In this document: positions 7,860 to 16,228 of the stretch, piece after piece
How the letters are laid out: each line of letters begins with the position of its first letter
Position numbering within the stretch: the stretch's first letter is position 1
NCBI RefSeq assembly: GCF_035917995.1
Contig: NZ_CP109131.1
Coordinates: forward strand, 310,001 to 374,000
Length of the DNA stretch: 64,000 bases
Origin: Streptosporangium sp. NBC_01755
GTDB taxonomy: Bacteria; Actinomycetota; Actinomycetes; Streptosporangiales; Streptosporangiaceae
Direction of reading: 5' to 3'
The notes under the pieces: model-generated
Told to the model about the DNA's origin: nothing
Seen by the model: the letters and a program-made list of their open reading frames with translations, nothing else
Databases searched by the model: none
Program-made: the position numbers and the translations under genes

Positions 7860-8543
7860 ATGGCCCGGGTCCCCCGAGTAGTGCGGTCCAAAGTCAATGA
7901 CGACCGGGTGCCGGTGATCACGGTTAAAGGCGTGTGCGTTGCATTAGGCGCTTTCACGGTACTCGACCATTTCGACCTCAGCGTGGATCAGGGGGAAGTC
8001 GTCGCGCTGACGGGTGTGAACGGTGTCGGGAAATCGACCCTGCTGCGCTGCCTCGCCGGTATCCAGCGGGTGGCGGCGGGAGAGATTCAAGTCTTCGGCG
8101 CTCCACTGAGGGATGACGCGGCGTTCTGGCGCGATGTCGGTCTGGTCACGGACGAACAGGCGTGGTACCCGTGGCTTACAGTCCGTGAGCATCTGGAACT
8201 GGTCAGAAAGATCCACGCGCCGATTGACGGCTCATGCCTGGAACCGGAGGTGCTGCTCGAGATGTTCGGTCTGTCCGACCGAGCCGACGTCGCACCGATG
8301 ATGCTCTCGACCGGCCAGCGGCAACGGCTGTCGCTGGCCGCGATGTTCGCGAGGCCGAGCCGTCTACTCCTGCTCGACGAGCCGGAGCAGGGACTGGACC
8401 AGGCTTTCCGCCATAGCCTCGGCGGCCTGCTCGCGAAGTACGCCGGTGACGGCGGCACCCTCGTGATGGCGACACACGACGTGCGGCTCGCCGAGTCCGC
8501 AGGGGCGCGTATGGTCACACTCCACGGAGGGGACGGCGCTTGA
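7860..8543 (+). CDS. ABC transporter ATP-binding protein
   Basis: The 227-residue single ATPase domain has Walker A GVNGVGKST (~62-70), a Q-loop-region TDEQAWYPWLTV, signature LSTGQRQRL, Walker B LLLLDEPEQGLDQ and switch MATHDVRL. The signature is LSTGQ rather than LSGGQ, a common variant in export-type ATPases. The stop overlaps the TTG start of the permease gene at 8540, so the two form a coupled pair and probably one exporter. The start ATG 7860 follows GGAG at seven bases; the first ~18 residues are a non-conserved extension, so a start nearer residue 13 cannot be excluded. Confidence 0.85.
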   Translation: MARVPRVVRSKVNDDRVPVITVKGVCVALGAFTVLDHFDLSVDQGEVVALTGVNGVGKSTLLRCLAGIQRVAAGEIQVFGAPLRDDAAFWRDVGLVTDEQAWYPWLTVREHLELVRKIHAPIDGSCLEPEVLLEMFGLSDRADVAPMMLSTGQRQRLSLAAMFARPSRLLLLDEPEQGLDQAFRHSLGGLLAKYAGDGGTLVMATHDVRLAESAGARMVTLHGGDGA

Positions 8544-9940
8544 CGACGGTTGCTCAACTGACCCGGCGTCGCCGACCGGTCCGGGAGTCGGGTTGGCAGC
8601 GAACGTATTACTGGCTGATCGCCGTGGGGTTCGCCGCCGCGATCGGCGTCCCGCAGCTCGTCCGGTTCACCTCCTGGCTCTTCAGCGGGGCCGGACTGGC
8701 CGACCCCGCAAGAGGGCTGGCCCTCCTTCTGGCCCTTCTGGCCGGCCTTCTCATGCTCCTGGCATGGGTGGGGCCGGTGGTGGCGTCGCCCGCTGATATG
8801 CGGTGGCTGATTCTTTCCCCGCTGAATCGCCGCCGGGTACTCGCCCGTAACGCGCTGGTGCTCCTCGCGTCCTTGACGGTCGCGGGACTGGCCTTGAGCT
8901 CCCTGGGCACGGCCGTGTTCGGCAGGCCGCAGGATGTGATCGCCTGTGTGTCCCTGGGCGTCTCCGTCGCGATCGCCGCGGGTTCGGCGGCTGTGCTGCT
9001 TCAGGCGGCCGAAGCGAGGTACGACTGGCTTCGGCTCACCGTGATTCTCCTGGCCGTGGTGGTGGGGCTGCTCATCCTGCTGCGTCCGGCCCTTCCCGGT
9101 CTGCCCATCGCTTTGATCGCGTATTCGGCTCCGGTGGTCGCGGCGTTCCTGGCATGGCACGCGTGGCAGGCATTGTCGAGCTTCCCTTCGCGCGCGCTTT
9201 TGAACACTTCGATTCGGATGGGCACGCTGGTCGCCGCTTCCTTCAACCTCGAACCCGCTGTGTTGACGTCGATCGCCGAGCAACGGTTCTGGCGGTCCAA
9301 ACGGCTGCGCTCACGCGCCTGGCCGGTTACCGGTCGACTGGCGATGGTGCGGTCGGATGCGCGCATGCTGAGTCGCCGTCCGGGCCGACTCGCCGTACTG
9401 GCGGCCCTGATCTCACTGCCGGTCCTCGTCCGCTTCGCCGGGGGAACGACCGGCCTGGCCATGATCGTACTCTTCTGCGGAGGCCTGGCCGCGGCGACAA
9501 CGGCGGCCGCCGGGGCACGCTGGGATGTTCAGCACCCCGAACTGGCCCGTCTGTTCACCATGAAGTGGTCCGCCGCGAGGGCTGTGATGCCTGCCGTCTT
9601 CGCCTTCCTCTGGGTCAGCCTGGCTTTTGTCCTGTTGTCCATCGCGGGGTTCATGCCCATTTGGAGCTGCTTGTACGGTCTGGCGATGGCTCCCGGCCTT
9701 GCCGCGGGAGCCCTGCGTATGGCGCAGCGTGGTGCGATCAACCATGCGATGCCCGTCATCGACCTCGGCTCCGGAGGGATTCCCACCGGTCCCGTGCTGT
9801 GGGCGATCACGGGAATAGATCTGGCCGCTCTCGGCAGTACGCCGCTGCTGCTGGCTGTGACACCGACCTCGCTCGCGATTCAGGCTCTGCTGAGTATCGT
9901 TTTGCTCGGCGTCTATCTGCGCCACCAACGGAGGAGCTAA
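8540..9940 (+). CDS. DUF6297-like integral membrane protein (ABC permease partner)
   Basis: The 466-residue protein has about twelve hydrophobic segments after an arginine-rich cytoplasmic N-terminus. It contains the DMRWLILSPLNRRRVLARN motif and an EQRFWRSKRLRSR cytoplasmic loop seen in actinobacterial membrane proteins (DUF6297, as I recall) encoded beside lone ABC ATPases. The TTG start overlaps the ATPase stop, giving tight coupling. It is likely the transmembrane half of an ABC exporter; cargo unknown. A role in resistance or peptide export would fit, but nothing here shows it. Confidence 0.7.
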   Translation: MTTVAQLTRRRRPVRESGWQRTYYWLIAVGFAAAIGVPQLVRFTSWLFSGAGLADPARGLALLLALLAGLLMLLAWVGPVVASPADMRWLILSPLNRRRVLARNALVLLASLTVAGLALSSLGTAVFGRPQDVIACVSLGVSVAIAAGSAAVLLQAAEARYDWLRLTVILLAVVVGLLILLRPALPGLPIALIAYSAPVVAAFLAWHAWQALSSFPSRALLNTSIRMGTLVAASFNLEPAVLTSIAEQRFWRSKRLRSRAWPVTGRLAMVRSDARMLSRRPGRLAVLAALISLPVLVRFAGGTTGLAMIVLFCGGLAAATTAAAGARWDVQHPELARLFTMKWSAARAVMPAVFAFLWVSLAFVLLSIAGFMPIWSCLYGLAMAPGLAAGALRMAQRGAINHAMPVIDLGSGGIPTGPVLWAITGIDLAALGSTPLLLAVTPTSLAIQALLSIVLLGVYLRHQRRS

Positions 9941-10447
9941 GTGCTCCGTTCCTCAGCGGAGATCGCGAACGCGCTGCGGGGAAACCAAGATTGTCGGGCC
10001 CGGTCGCGTCCGCGCAGGTGATGTACGAGTGTTTGAGATCGGTACCTGCGTCGCGCCTGGCTGATCGCCGCTGAAAAGCGCGGCGTAGTACGTGGAGAAA
10101 AGCGCAGCGAGGGCGGTGGAGTGGTGTGGGGCCGCTCACCGGTAACGCATCGTGCGGGGTGGTGGCGGGCGCTGGTCGGGTGTGGGTGACAGGGGGCGGG
10201 CCGGTGGAGCTCCGGGAGGGGGCGCCGATTCCGGCGGCGGTCAGATAGGCGTCGTCATTGTGGGGGCCGTTCGGGCTCTGCCGCAGTAAATCCGGGGTTT
10301 ACTGCGGCGTAGCAGGTTTCCGGCATACCTTGGCCAGCCCCCACAACCAGCCCATTCCTGGGAGAATTACTTGATACCGGTCGGGGAATAACGCCCCCAC
10401 CAGGAAAGCGACGAGGCCGGCCGGGGGCGGCGGGATGGGGGCAGGGC
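9941..10447. other. Intergenic region (507 bp) with one strong inverted repeat
   Basis: No gene can be supported on either strand. The main structure is the perfect inverted repeat at 10281-10307. The rest is GC-rich sequence with no clear ribosome sites. Confidence 0.4.
10281..10307. promoter_or_regulatory. Perfect 10-bp inverted repeat upstream of the protease-nuclease gene
   Basis: CCGCAGTAAA and TTTACTGCGG are separated by TCCGGGG, 141 bases upstream of the protease-nuclease start. The AT-rich inner arms would make a weak terminator but a good protein-binding site, so a control element for the downstream gene is the better guess. Confidence 0.4.
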
Positions 10448-12502
10448 ATGGATTCGGTTGAAGGACCGCCCGCCGGGTTGCAGGAGGATGTGGCCGCGCG
10501 GGTAGCCGACAGGAGCGAGCAGCGCCGACGGAAGATCGCCGTGCTCGCCGAGCCGGGCGGGATCGCCCGAGCCGATGAGCCGGTGCGGGTGGCCGCCCGC
10601 ATCGATCGACTCAGCCGCCACTACCGGGACATCCGCCCGATCGACCCCACAGCGATAACCGCAGCGCAACCGGCGGCCGTGACAGCGGCGGCGGCGGTGC
10701 TGGAACGGATCATCCAAACCAACGACCTGCTGCCTGTCGGCTACCTGGAAGGCGGGGCGACGGCGGCGCGGGCGGTCGGGCGCGTGGTCGTCCGGGACGC
10801 GCGCGGGCGGCTGGCCGGCTATGGCACCGGATCGCTGGTCTCCCCGGACCTGCTGCTCACCAACCAGCACGTGCTCGCTGATGCCCGCACGGCCGGCCGC
10901 AGTGGCGTCGAGTTCGACTACCAGGACGGCCTCGACGGACGGCCACTCCCGCTGCAGGGCTTCTCCCTGGATCCGGGCCGGTTCTTCTTCGCCGACCAAG
11001 AGCTGGACTTCGCGCTGGTGGCGGTGAAGGCCGGCACAGGCGAGCTGGCCCGGTTCGGGTTCAACCGGCTGGTGGCGTCCGAGGGCAAAGCCATCGTCGG
11101 CGACTTCGTCACGATCATCCAGCATCCGGGCGGGGAGAAGAAACAGGTCGCCCTGCGGGAAAACCGGATCGTCGACATCCTGGAGTTGTTCCTGCACTAC
11201 CAGACCGACACCGAGCCTGGGTCCTCCGGCTCCCCAGTCTTCAACGACCAGTGGGAGATCGTGGCCTTGCACCACGCCGGCATCCCCGCCCCCGACCACG
11301 ACGCGTTCGGCGGCGTCATCAACGAAGGGGTGCGGGTCAGCCGGCTGCTGGCCTTCCTACGCGGCCAGCCGTTCCCGCCGGCCCAGCAGGCCCTGGTCGA
11401 CCGGTTGTTCACCGAACGCATCAGCCTCCCGCCCGCCCCACCGACTGTGACCGCTCTGACCGACCGGTCACTCACCCGAGCAATCGAGCCGGCCGAGCCG
11501 GTGGGGCGGCCGGCCGCCGGGCAGGTGCCGCTGACACTGACGCTGACGGTCCCCTTCGACATCCGACTCCGCGGCGAGCCGGCAGCCGCGGACGGGCCGG
11601 CCGCAGCTGCGCCGGAGGCGATCCGGATCGATCCGGACTATGCCGGCCGCCGCGGCTACGACCCGGACTTCCTGCCCGGCGGGCCTCGGGTGCCGCTGCC
11701 CGCCCTGCCCCCCGATCTCGTCGCGCTGGCGGCGCTCAACCGGCACGCTGGCGACGGGCAGGCGGACGGGCAGGCGCACGTGCTGAACTATCACCACTTC
11801 AGCGTGGTGATGAACCGGCAGCGGCGGCTGGCCTTCTTCACCGCGGTCAACATCGACGGCGCAACCAGCCTGCGTATCCGCCGTGACCCCGACCGCTGGA
11901 TCTTCGACCCCCGCCTGCCCGACAGCGAACAGGCCGGGGAGGAGGTCTACCGCGACAACCCTCTGGACCGCGGCCACCTGGTCCGCCGCCTGGACCCGGC
12001 GTGGGGGGCCAGCAACGTGGTGGCCAAGTCCGGCAACGACGACACCTTCCACTTCACCAACTGCACCCCGCAGCACAAGGACTTCAACCAGAACCAGACC
12101 ACCTGGGCCGGGTTGGAGGACTACATCCTGGACAACGCCGACACCCGTGACCTGAAAGCCACCGTCTTCACCGGCCCGGTCCTGGCCGCCGACGACGACC
12201 CCTACCGCGGCGTCCAGCTGCCCCGCCAATACTGGAAAGTCGTGGCGATGATCAAACAGAACGGTGAGCTGTCGGCCACCGGCTACCTGCTCAGCCAAGA
12301 CCACCTCATCGACGGCCTGGAAACCGCCCCCGCGGAGTTCTCCTACGGCGCCTACAAGACCTACCAAGTCCCGATCCAGCGCATCGAAGACCTCACCCGG
12401 CTGTCCTTCGACACCCTCGCCGACGCCGACCCCCTGGCCCGTATGGAAGCGGCGGCCACCACAGCCCGGGAGATCACCCACCCCCGCCAACTCACCCTCT
12501 GA
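10448..12502 (+). CDS. Trypsin-like serine protease fused to DNA/RNA non-specific endonuclease
   Basis: The 684-residue protein has no signal peptide. After a ~90-residue charged N-terminus comes a V8/trypsin-like protease with a full triad: His141 in LLLTNQHVLAD, Asp187 in QELDFALV and Ser260 in EPGSSGSPVF. A proline/alanine-rich linker (~330-400) leads to a nuclease of the DNA/RNA non-specific (beta-beta-alpha-metal) type, with DRGH at 507-510 (His510 catalytic) and the FHFTNCTPQHKDFNQ segment that supplies the metal-binding Asn. Both domains look intact, so a cytoplasmic protease-controlled nuclease is plausible, for example in phage defence or regulated cell death. That role is inference. 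The gene stands alone. Confidence 0.8.
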   Translation: MDSVEGPPAGLQEDVAARVADRSEQRRRKIAVLAEPGGIARADEPVRVAARIDRLSRHYRDIRPIDPTAITAAQPAAVTAAAAVLERIIQTNDLLPVGYLEGGATAARAVGRVVVRDARGRLAGYGTGSLVSPDLLLTNQHVLADARTAGRSGVEFDYQDGLDGRPLPLQGFSLDPGRFFFADQELDFALVAVKAGTGELARFGFNRLVASEGKAIVGDFVTIIQHPGGEKKQVALRENRIVDILELFLHYQTDTEPGSSGSPVFNDQWEIVALHHAGIPAPDHDAFGGVINEGVRVSRLLAFLRGQPFPPAQQALVDRLFTERISLPPAPPTVTALTDRSLTRAIEPAEPVGRPAAGQVPLTLTLTVPFDIRLRGEPAAADGPAAAAPEAIRIDPDYAGRRGYDPDFLPGGPRVPLPALPPDLVALAALNRHAGDGQADGQAHVLNYHHFSVVMNRQRRLAFFTAVNIDGATSLRIRRDPDRWIFDPRLPDSEQAGEEVYRDNPLDRGHLVRRLDPAWGASNVVAKSGNDDTFHFTNCTPQHKDFNQNQTTWAGLEDYILDNADTRDLKATVFTGPVLAADDDPYRGVQLPRQYWKVVAMIKQNGELSATGYLLSQDHLIDGLETAPAEFSYGAYKTYQVPIQRIEDLTRLSFDTLADADPLARMEAAATTAREITHPRQLTL

Positions 12503-12605
12503 CAACCGTCGAATCGCCGGGACCCGCCCCCAGCCCTCGGAACCCTGCCAGGCCGGATATCGCCGACCAGCGTCGACGCGGAGCACCTGGGCGAGATCGC
12601 TGATG

Positions 12606-12632
12606 TGACAGGAAACGGGCGTTTCCCTGTCA
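12606..12632. repeat. Imperfect inverted repeat in the gap after the protease-nuclease gene
   Basis: TGACAGGAAAC and GTTTCCCTGTCA form a stem with one bulged base across a short loop, in the 264-bp gap between the protease-nuclease gene and the convergent membrane-protein gene. It could terminate either transcript. Nothing else is recognised in the gap. Confidence 0.35.
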
Positions 12633-12766
12633 GGTCCAATGCTCTTGACGGCGTCTCTGACCTGGTCGTACAGGTCTCGCTCGGTGGCGCCACTGCCATT
12701 CTCACTGTGTACCTGGTGACACGCTTCTCAAGGGCAGGCCGAGACCTATCGGGTCAAGTGCTGTCC

Positions 12767-13666
12767 TCATTGCCCATGTGGGCATTCCGGCAATACGTTG
12801 ATCAAGAAGAACTCAAGCCGCAGCGAATCGTCGGCAGGAAGGGCTATCGCTCGGGCCCACGGGCTCGTCGTCCAGCAGGCGGGGAGGAGAAAGTACCGCC
12901 GGTTCGAATGGATCAGCAGGCGCAGGCCGGTGTATCGGTAGCGGAACATCGCGTTCGGGTCCGGCAGCGTGGTCTCTGTAATCCCGGGACCCTCCAAATA
13001 CAGACGTCGTGTCGCATATACCACCGTGTTCGGTAGCATGCCTGGGTCCGCCCGGTACTGGTCGGCCGCCTCCCATCCCCGCTGCTCCGCGAACTCCGTG
13101 ACCGACCACAAAAGCAGGAGCAGGAGGAGCACCGCGCAGACCGTGCGCTGGACGATCTGGTCCGTGGGGGAGGTCGTTCGTTGCGGGTTGACCCTGCGGT
13201 ACAGAGAAGCGCTGTAGACCAGTACGAAGACGCCGAGGCCCAGGCAGATCGGCATGACGAAGGGCGGAAGTCCCACCCAGCCGGCCATCCCCATGACGCC
13301 TACCATGGCGCCCGCGACTCCGAGCACAGCCACTATCGCAACCATCCGCATCGTGGCAGTGTGATGCCCAGCGACGGACCGGGTCAGCCATACGTGCACT
13401 GGGGGAGCGATCAGGGCCACGACCAGGACCAGCACCAGCGGTTCAATGGTCAGTGTGACGCTGCGCAGCACGTACTCCTGAAAGGGCAGGCCCAGCATGC
13501 TCGAATCCACACCGAGGCGCCCGTACATGGCGTTGGTGCGTACCGCTCCGAAATACATCATGATCGCCGTGACCAAGGTGGTCGGTGTCACGATGTGGGC
13601 GAGGACGGGCCACACGCGGGTGAAGTCCTGACCGGCCTCGCCGTCGTTACGTGCGGATGTGTTCAT
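12767..13666 (-). CDS. Integral membrane protein of unknown function
   Basis: About 299 residues with four to five hydrophobic helices (near HIVTPTTLVTAIMMYFG, LVLVLVVALIAPPVHVW, MVAIVAVLGVAGAMVG, LGLGVFVLVYSASLY and AVLLLLLLLWSV), followed by a ~100-residue extracytoplasmic C-terminal domain with the motif GLRLLIHSNRRYFLLP. Similar proteins occur in streptomycetes without assigned function. It follows the lipoprotein gene by 19 bases on the same strand, so the two are probably co-expressed. The start is uncertain: ATG 13666 suits the spacing, but in-frame starts at 13711 and 13741 exist and none has a strong ribosome site. Confidence 0.6.
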   Translation of the reverse strand: MNTSARNDGEAGQDFTRVWPVLAHIVTPTTLVTAIMMYFGAVRTNAMYGRLGVDSSMLGLPFQEYVLRSVTLTIEPLVLVLVVALIAPPVHVWLTRSVAGHHTATMRMVAIVAVLGVAGAMVGVMGMAGWVGLPPFVMPICLGLGVFVLVYSASLYRRVNPQRTTSPTDQIVQRTVCAVLLLLLLLWSVTEFAEQRGWEAADQYRADPGMLPNTVVYATRRLYLEGPGITETTLPDPNAMFRYRYTGLRLLIHSNRRYFLLPACWTTSPWARAIALPADDSLRLEFFLINVLPECPHGQ

Positions 13667-13685
13667 GGGCGGAGGCATTCCACGC

Positions 13686-14447
13686 CTAGCTTGGCGCCGG
13701 GCCATCGTCATCAACGTCCGGCGATACGGACTTCCTTTCATTGGGTGACTTGCTAGCGCCGCCGGTGGGGGTGGTGGTGTCGCCTGTCGGCCTGGTAGTG
13801 GAGTCCTCGGGTGGGGACGTCACTGGTGTTTTCGGCTTGCCCGACGGGGACTCGGTCATGGTGGCTGAAGGCGTGGCCGTCGTGCACTCCGGGAGAGCGG
13901 CGGGATCGGACGCCACCGCGCACGCGTCCCTGACGTAGTCGCCCAGTTTGTGTCCGAGCTCCAGGAGGCGGGCAAGGGCCTCTTGGGCCCTGTTGTACTC
14001 GCCTACGGCAGCGGCGCTGATCAGCTCTGTGTGGTAGCGAAGTTCCGACAGTAGCGAGCGCATCTCAGGAGGAAGATCGGAGAGATTCTCTTCCGCCGCG
14101 TCGATGCTTTCGAGCGCCTCGCGATAGTGTCTCATGTTCGCCTTCGCCGCCGCCGCGCAGATCTGCGCGATAGCTTTTTCGCTGTCTGTGCTGTCGTCGG
14201 CGGACGCCACCTGATCCATCTTTGTGGCCGCCGACGCGAAATCGCGGTTTTCCAGCATTGTCTGGCAGTCCAGACCCACCTTGGCCGTGGCCTCGGGAAG
14301 GTCCCCGCTGCCTTTGTCCGGGACGATCTTGCCGGCTGGCGTGATGACCGGCTGTGCCTGCGCGGGCGAGCCGCCGCCGCCGCAACCGCCCGTCAGCACC
14401 ACGGCGGCCGCGAACACCGCCACCACAGCTGACAAGGTCCTCTCCAC
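13686..14447 (-). CDS. Putative lipoprotein with helical domain and Pro/Thr/Ser-rich tail
   Basis: The 253-residue protein has a lipoprotein signal with lipobox LTGGC (Cys22). A mostly helical domain follows (~55-180) with TPR-like spacing: DCQTMLENRDFASAATKM, AKANMRHYREALESID and YNRAQEALARLLELGHKLG. The last ~75 residues are Ser/Thr/Pro-rich and probably span the wall. GTG 14447 is chosen because GAGGG lies five bases upstream. It precedes the membrane-protein gene and probably forms a two-gene unit at the cell surface. No enzymatic residues are visible and the function is unknown. Confidence 0.65.
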   Translation of the reverse strand: MERTLSAVVAVFAAAVVLTGGCGGGGSPAQAQPVITPAGKIVPDKGSGDLPEATAKVGLDCQTMLENRDFASAATKMDQVASADDSTDSEKAIAQICAAAAKANMRHYREALESIDAAEENLSDLPPEMRSLLSELRYHTELISAAAVGEYNRAQEALARLLELGHKLGDYVRDACAVASDPAALPECTTATPSATMTESPSGKPKTPVTSPPEDSTTRPTGDTTTPTGGASKSPNERKSVSPDVDDDGPAPS

Positions 14448-14599
14448 CGTTCCCTCGATCCCTTACTGGTGTCGAAGTCAGGTCATACCGCGCCAGAGTG
14501 GGTCCTACTCTCGTAGAACTCACCAATCACCATGAGCTGGTGAATCCTTGTCTGACCTCCTGCTGATCGTTGACTACGCCGCCTAGGGCCAGTACGGGG

Positions 14600-14660
14600 T
14601 TGAGATCATGATGTTGCGGATTGGGATCTAGATCTTCGGATTCTGCCCCTCTTCGCGGTT
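14600..14660. mobile_element. Left IS-end remnant (inverted repeat copy 1)
   Basis: The 37 bases at 14624-14660 are exactly repeated in inverse orientation at 16148-16184, and weaker similarity extends outward to a shared TTGAGA edge near 14600. It lies directly upstream of a truncated IS5-type transposase start and so reads as the left end of an IS5-family element. Confidence 0.65.
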
Positions 14661-14680
14661 CGTGCTGGTAGCAGGCTGGT

Positions 14681-14767
14681 GTGACGCGGTCTGAAGTGAC
14701 GGATGACGAGTGGATGTTGATCGAGCCGTTCCTGCCGATAGGCGAGTTCGGTCCGTTAGGGAGCTGA
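14681..14767 (+). pseudogene. IS5-family transposase, N-terminal remnant (28 aa)
   Basis: A GTG-initiated frame encodes VTRSEVTDDEWMLIEPFLPI followed by GEFGPLGS and a stop. LTDxEWxxIEPFLPIGEYGP is the standard opening of IS5-group (IS112-like) transposases, which continue for about 250 residues. Everything after the first 25 or so residues is lost, so this is a dead fragment attached to its left inverted repeat. Confidence 0.75.
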
Positions 14768-15062
14768 CTCGAGATCAGGCCCAACTCCGGTCCACCGGCT
14801 CCCGGTTGCACCCGCCAACGTGACGTTGCTCGATCAGCGGGGACGGTGTTACGGTCTCACCGAGCCCCGTATGGGCCTACGCATGGAGGTAGCGGCTACT
14901 CAGCCATTGCAGAGGTCGGCACGTTCCGTCTCTCGCAGCTTGTCAATCCCTGTCCTGGGATTGCTGCGCCCATCTTCATTGCGTAGGCATGCGGGGTATT
15001 TCTGTGTCGATTTCCGGTGGCGTGGCCCTTCTTCGCGATCAATCGACACGGAAAGGCAGTGC

Positions 15063-15995
15063 ATGAGCAAGGAACAGGCCGAGACCTGGGCGGGCTTCGA
15101 CGTCAATGAGTTCCAGCGTCAGGTCATCGCCGAGTTTCGGGCGAACAACGGGAAGATGAGCGGCATGTTCGAGGGCTGGACATTGACCGTGCTGACGACC
15201 GTCGGAGCCAAGAGCGGCCTGCGACGGGAGAGCATCCTGGGGTATCTCGAATTCGACGGAAAAGGGATCGTCGTCGCGTCCTCGAATGGCGCCGACAAGC
15301 ACCCCGCGTGGTACCACAACATCCGCAAGAACCCGATCGTGACGGTCGAGACGGGTGGCGACACCTATCAGGCGATCGCCGCCATCCCGCCGACCCAGGA
15401 GCGTGACAAGCTCTTCGACCGCGTGATCACCGAGGCGCCGGGGTACGCCGACTACCAGGCCAAGACGACCCGGGAGATCCCGGTCGTCGTACTGCACCGG
15501 ATCGGCCCCAAGCCCGGCGAGGAGCGGGTCAAGGGCATGGGCGACTGGATCGTCGAGGTGCACGACTGGCTGCGTAAGGAGCTCGAGACGCTCCGCGCCC
15601 AGGCGGACCAGGCGATCGAGGGCGGCGTGGACACGATCGAGCGGACGTCGCCGGACCTCGCCCAGCAGATGCGCACCCACTGCCTGAACTTCTGCGGGGC
15701 GCTGAAGAAGCATCACGGCGGCGAGGACATGGCCGTGTTCCCGATGCTGGCCAAGCAGTTCCCCGCACTCGCTCCGGCACTGACGCAGCTCGGCGAGGAG
15801 CACAAGGTGGTGGCGCGGCTGCAGGACGACATCCAGCAGCTCGTCGACAGCTTCGTACCCGGTGAAAGCGACTCCGTGCAGCTGCGCACCGACCTGGAGC
15901 GGCTGGCGAACCAGCTGGAGTCCCACTTCAGGTACGAGGAGGAGACGATCGTGACGGCGCTCAACGCCACGGCCCCGGCTCCCAAATTCGGCTGA
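15063..15995 (+). CDS. F420-type (DDN-like) nitroreductase-family domain fused to hemerythrin HHE domain
   Basis: The 310-residue protein joins two domains. Residues ~5-145 match deazaflavin-dependent nitroreductase-family proteins: RANNGKMSGMFEGWTLTVLTTVGAKSG, then LGYLEFDGKGIVVASSNGADKHPAWYHNIRKNP. Residues ~160-300 are a hemerythrin-like four-helix bundle with ligands in VHDWLR, KKHHGGEDMAVFP, GEEHKVV and HFRYEEETI. A diiron site next to an F420-binding fold suggests a redox or O2/NO-linked role, unproven. ATG 15063 has GGAAAGG seven bases upstream; the longer frame lacks one. The gene sits between inverted IS-end repeats, a sign of possible transfer. Confidence 0.8.
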   Translation: MSKEQAETWAGFDVNEFQRQVIAEFRANNGKMSGMFEGWTLTVLTTVGAKSGLRRESILGYLEFDGKGIVVASSNGADKHPAWYHNIRKNPIVTVETGGDTYQAIAAIPPTQERDKLFDRVITEAPGYADYQAKTTREIPVVVLHRIGPKPGEERVKGMGDWIVEVHDWLRKELETLRAQADQAIEGGVDTIERTSPDLAQQMRTHCLNFCGALKKHHGGEDMAVFPMLAKQFPALAPALTQLGEEHKVVARLQDDIQQLVDSFVPGESDSVQLRTDLERLANQLESHFRYEEETIVTALNATAPAPKFG

Positions 15996-16006
15996 TCATC
16001 CACCAG

Positions 16007-16042
16007 CACCCCCGGGCCGCCCCCTTCCTCGGCGCGGGGGTG
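16007..16042 (+). terminator. Hairpin after the nitroreductase-hemerythrin gene
   Basis: CACCCCCG (16007-16014) pairs with CGGGGGTG (16035-16042) across a 20-nt GC-rich loop that can itself pair further, 11 bases after the stop codon. It is a plausible terminator, weaker than others in the window. Confidence 0.45.
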
Positions 16043-16147
16043 TCCGCTGCGCGCCGGGCCCCGGCAGGAGCATGCCGAGGCCCGGAAATCCCGGTTCCGG
16101 TCGCCCTCGATAGCAGGCGTTGAGTTGTCCTCAAGCGGGAGTCGCCC

Positions 16148-16211
16148 AACCGCGAAGAGGGGCAGAATCCGAAGATCTAGATCCAAACCAGGAACATGAC
16201 CTAGGTCTCAA
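16148..16211. mobile_element. Right IS-end remnant (inverted repeat copy 2)
   Basis: Bases 16148-16184 are an exact inverse copy of 14624-14660, with degenerate similarity to about 16211. With the left copy it encloses 1.5 kb containing only the nitroreductase-hemerythrin gene and a transposase stub. This could be a degenerate composite element or the result of an IS-mediated rearrangement. No intact transposase remains. Confidence 0.6.
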
Positions 16212-16228
16212 GCATTGCTCTCCGGTGC

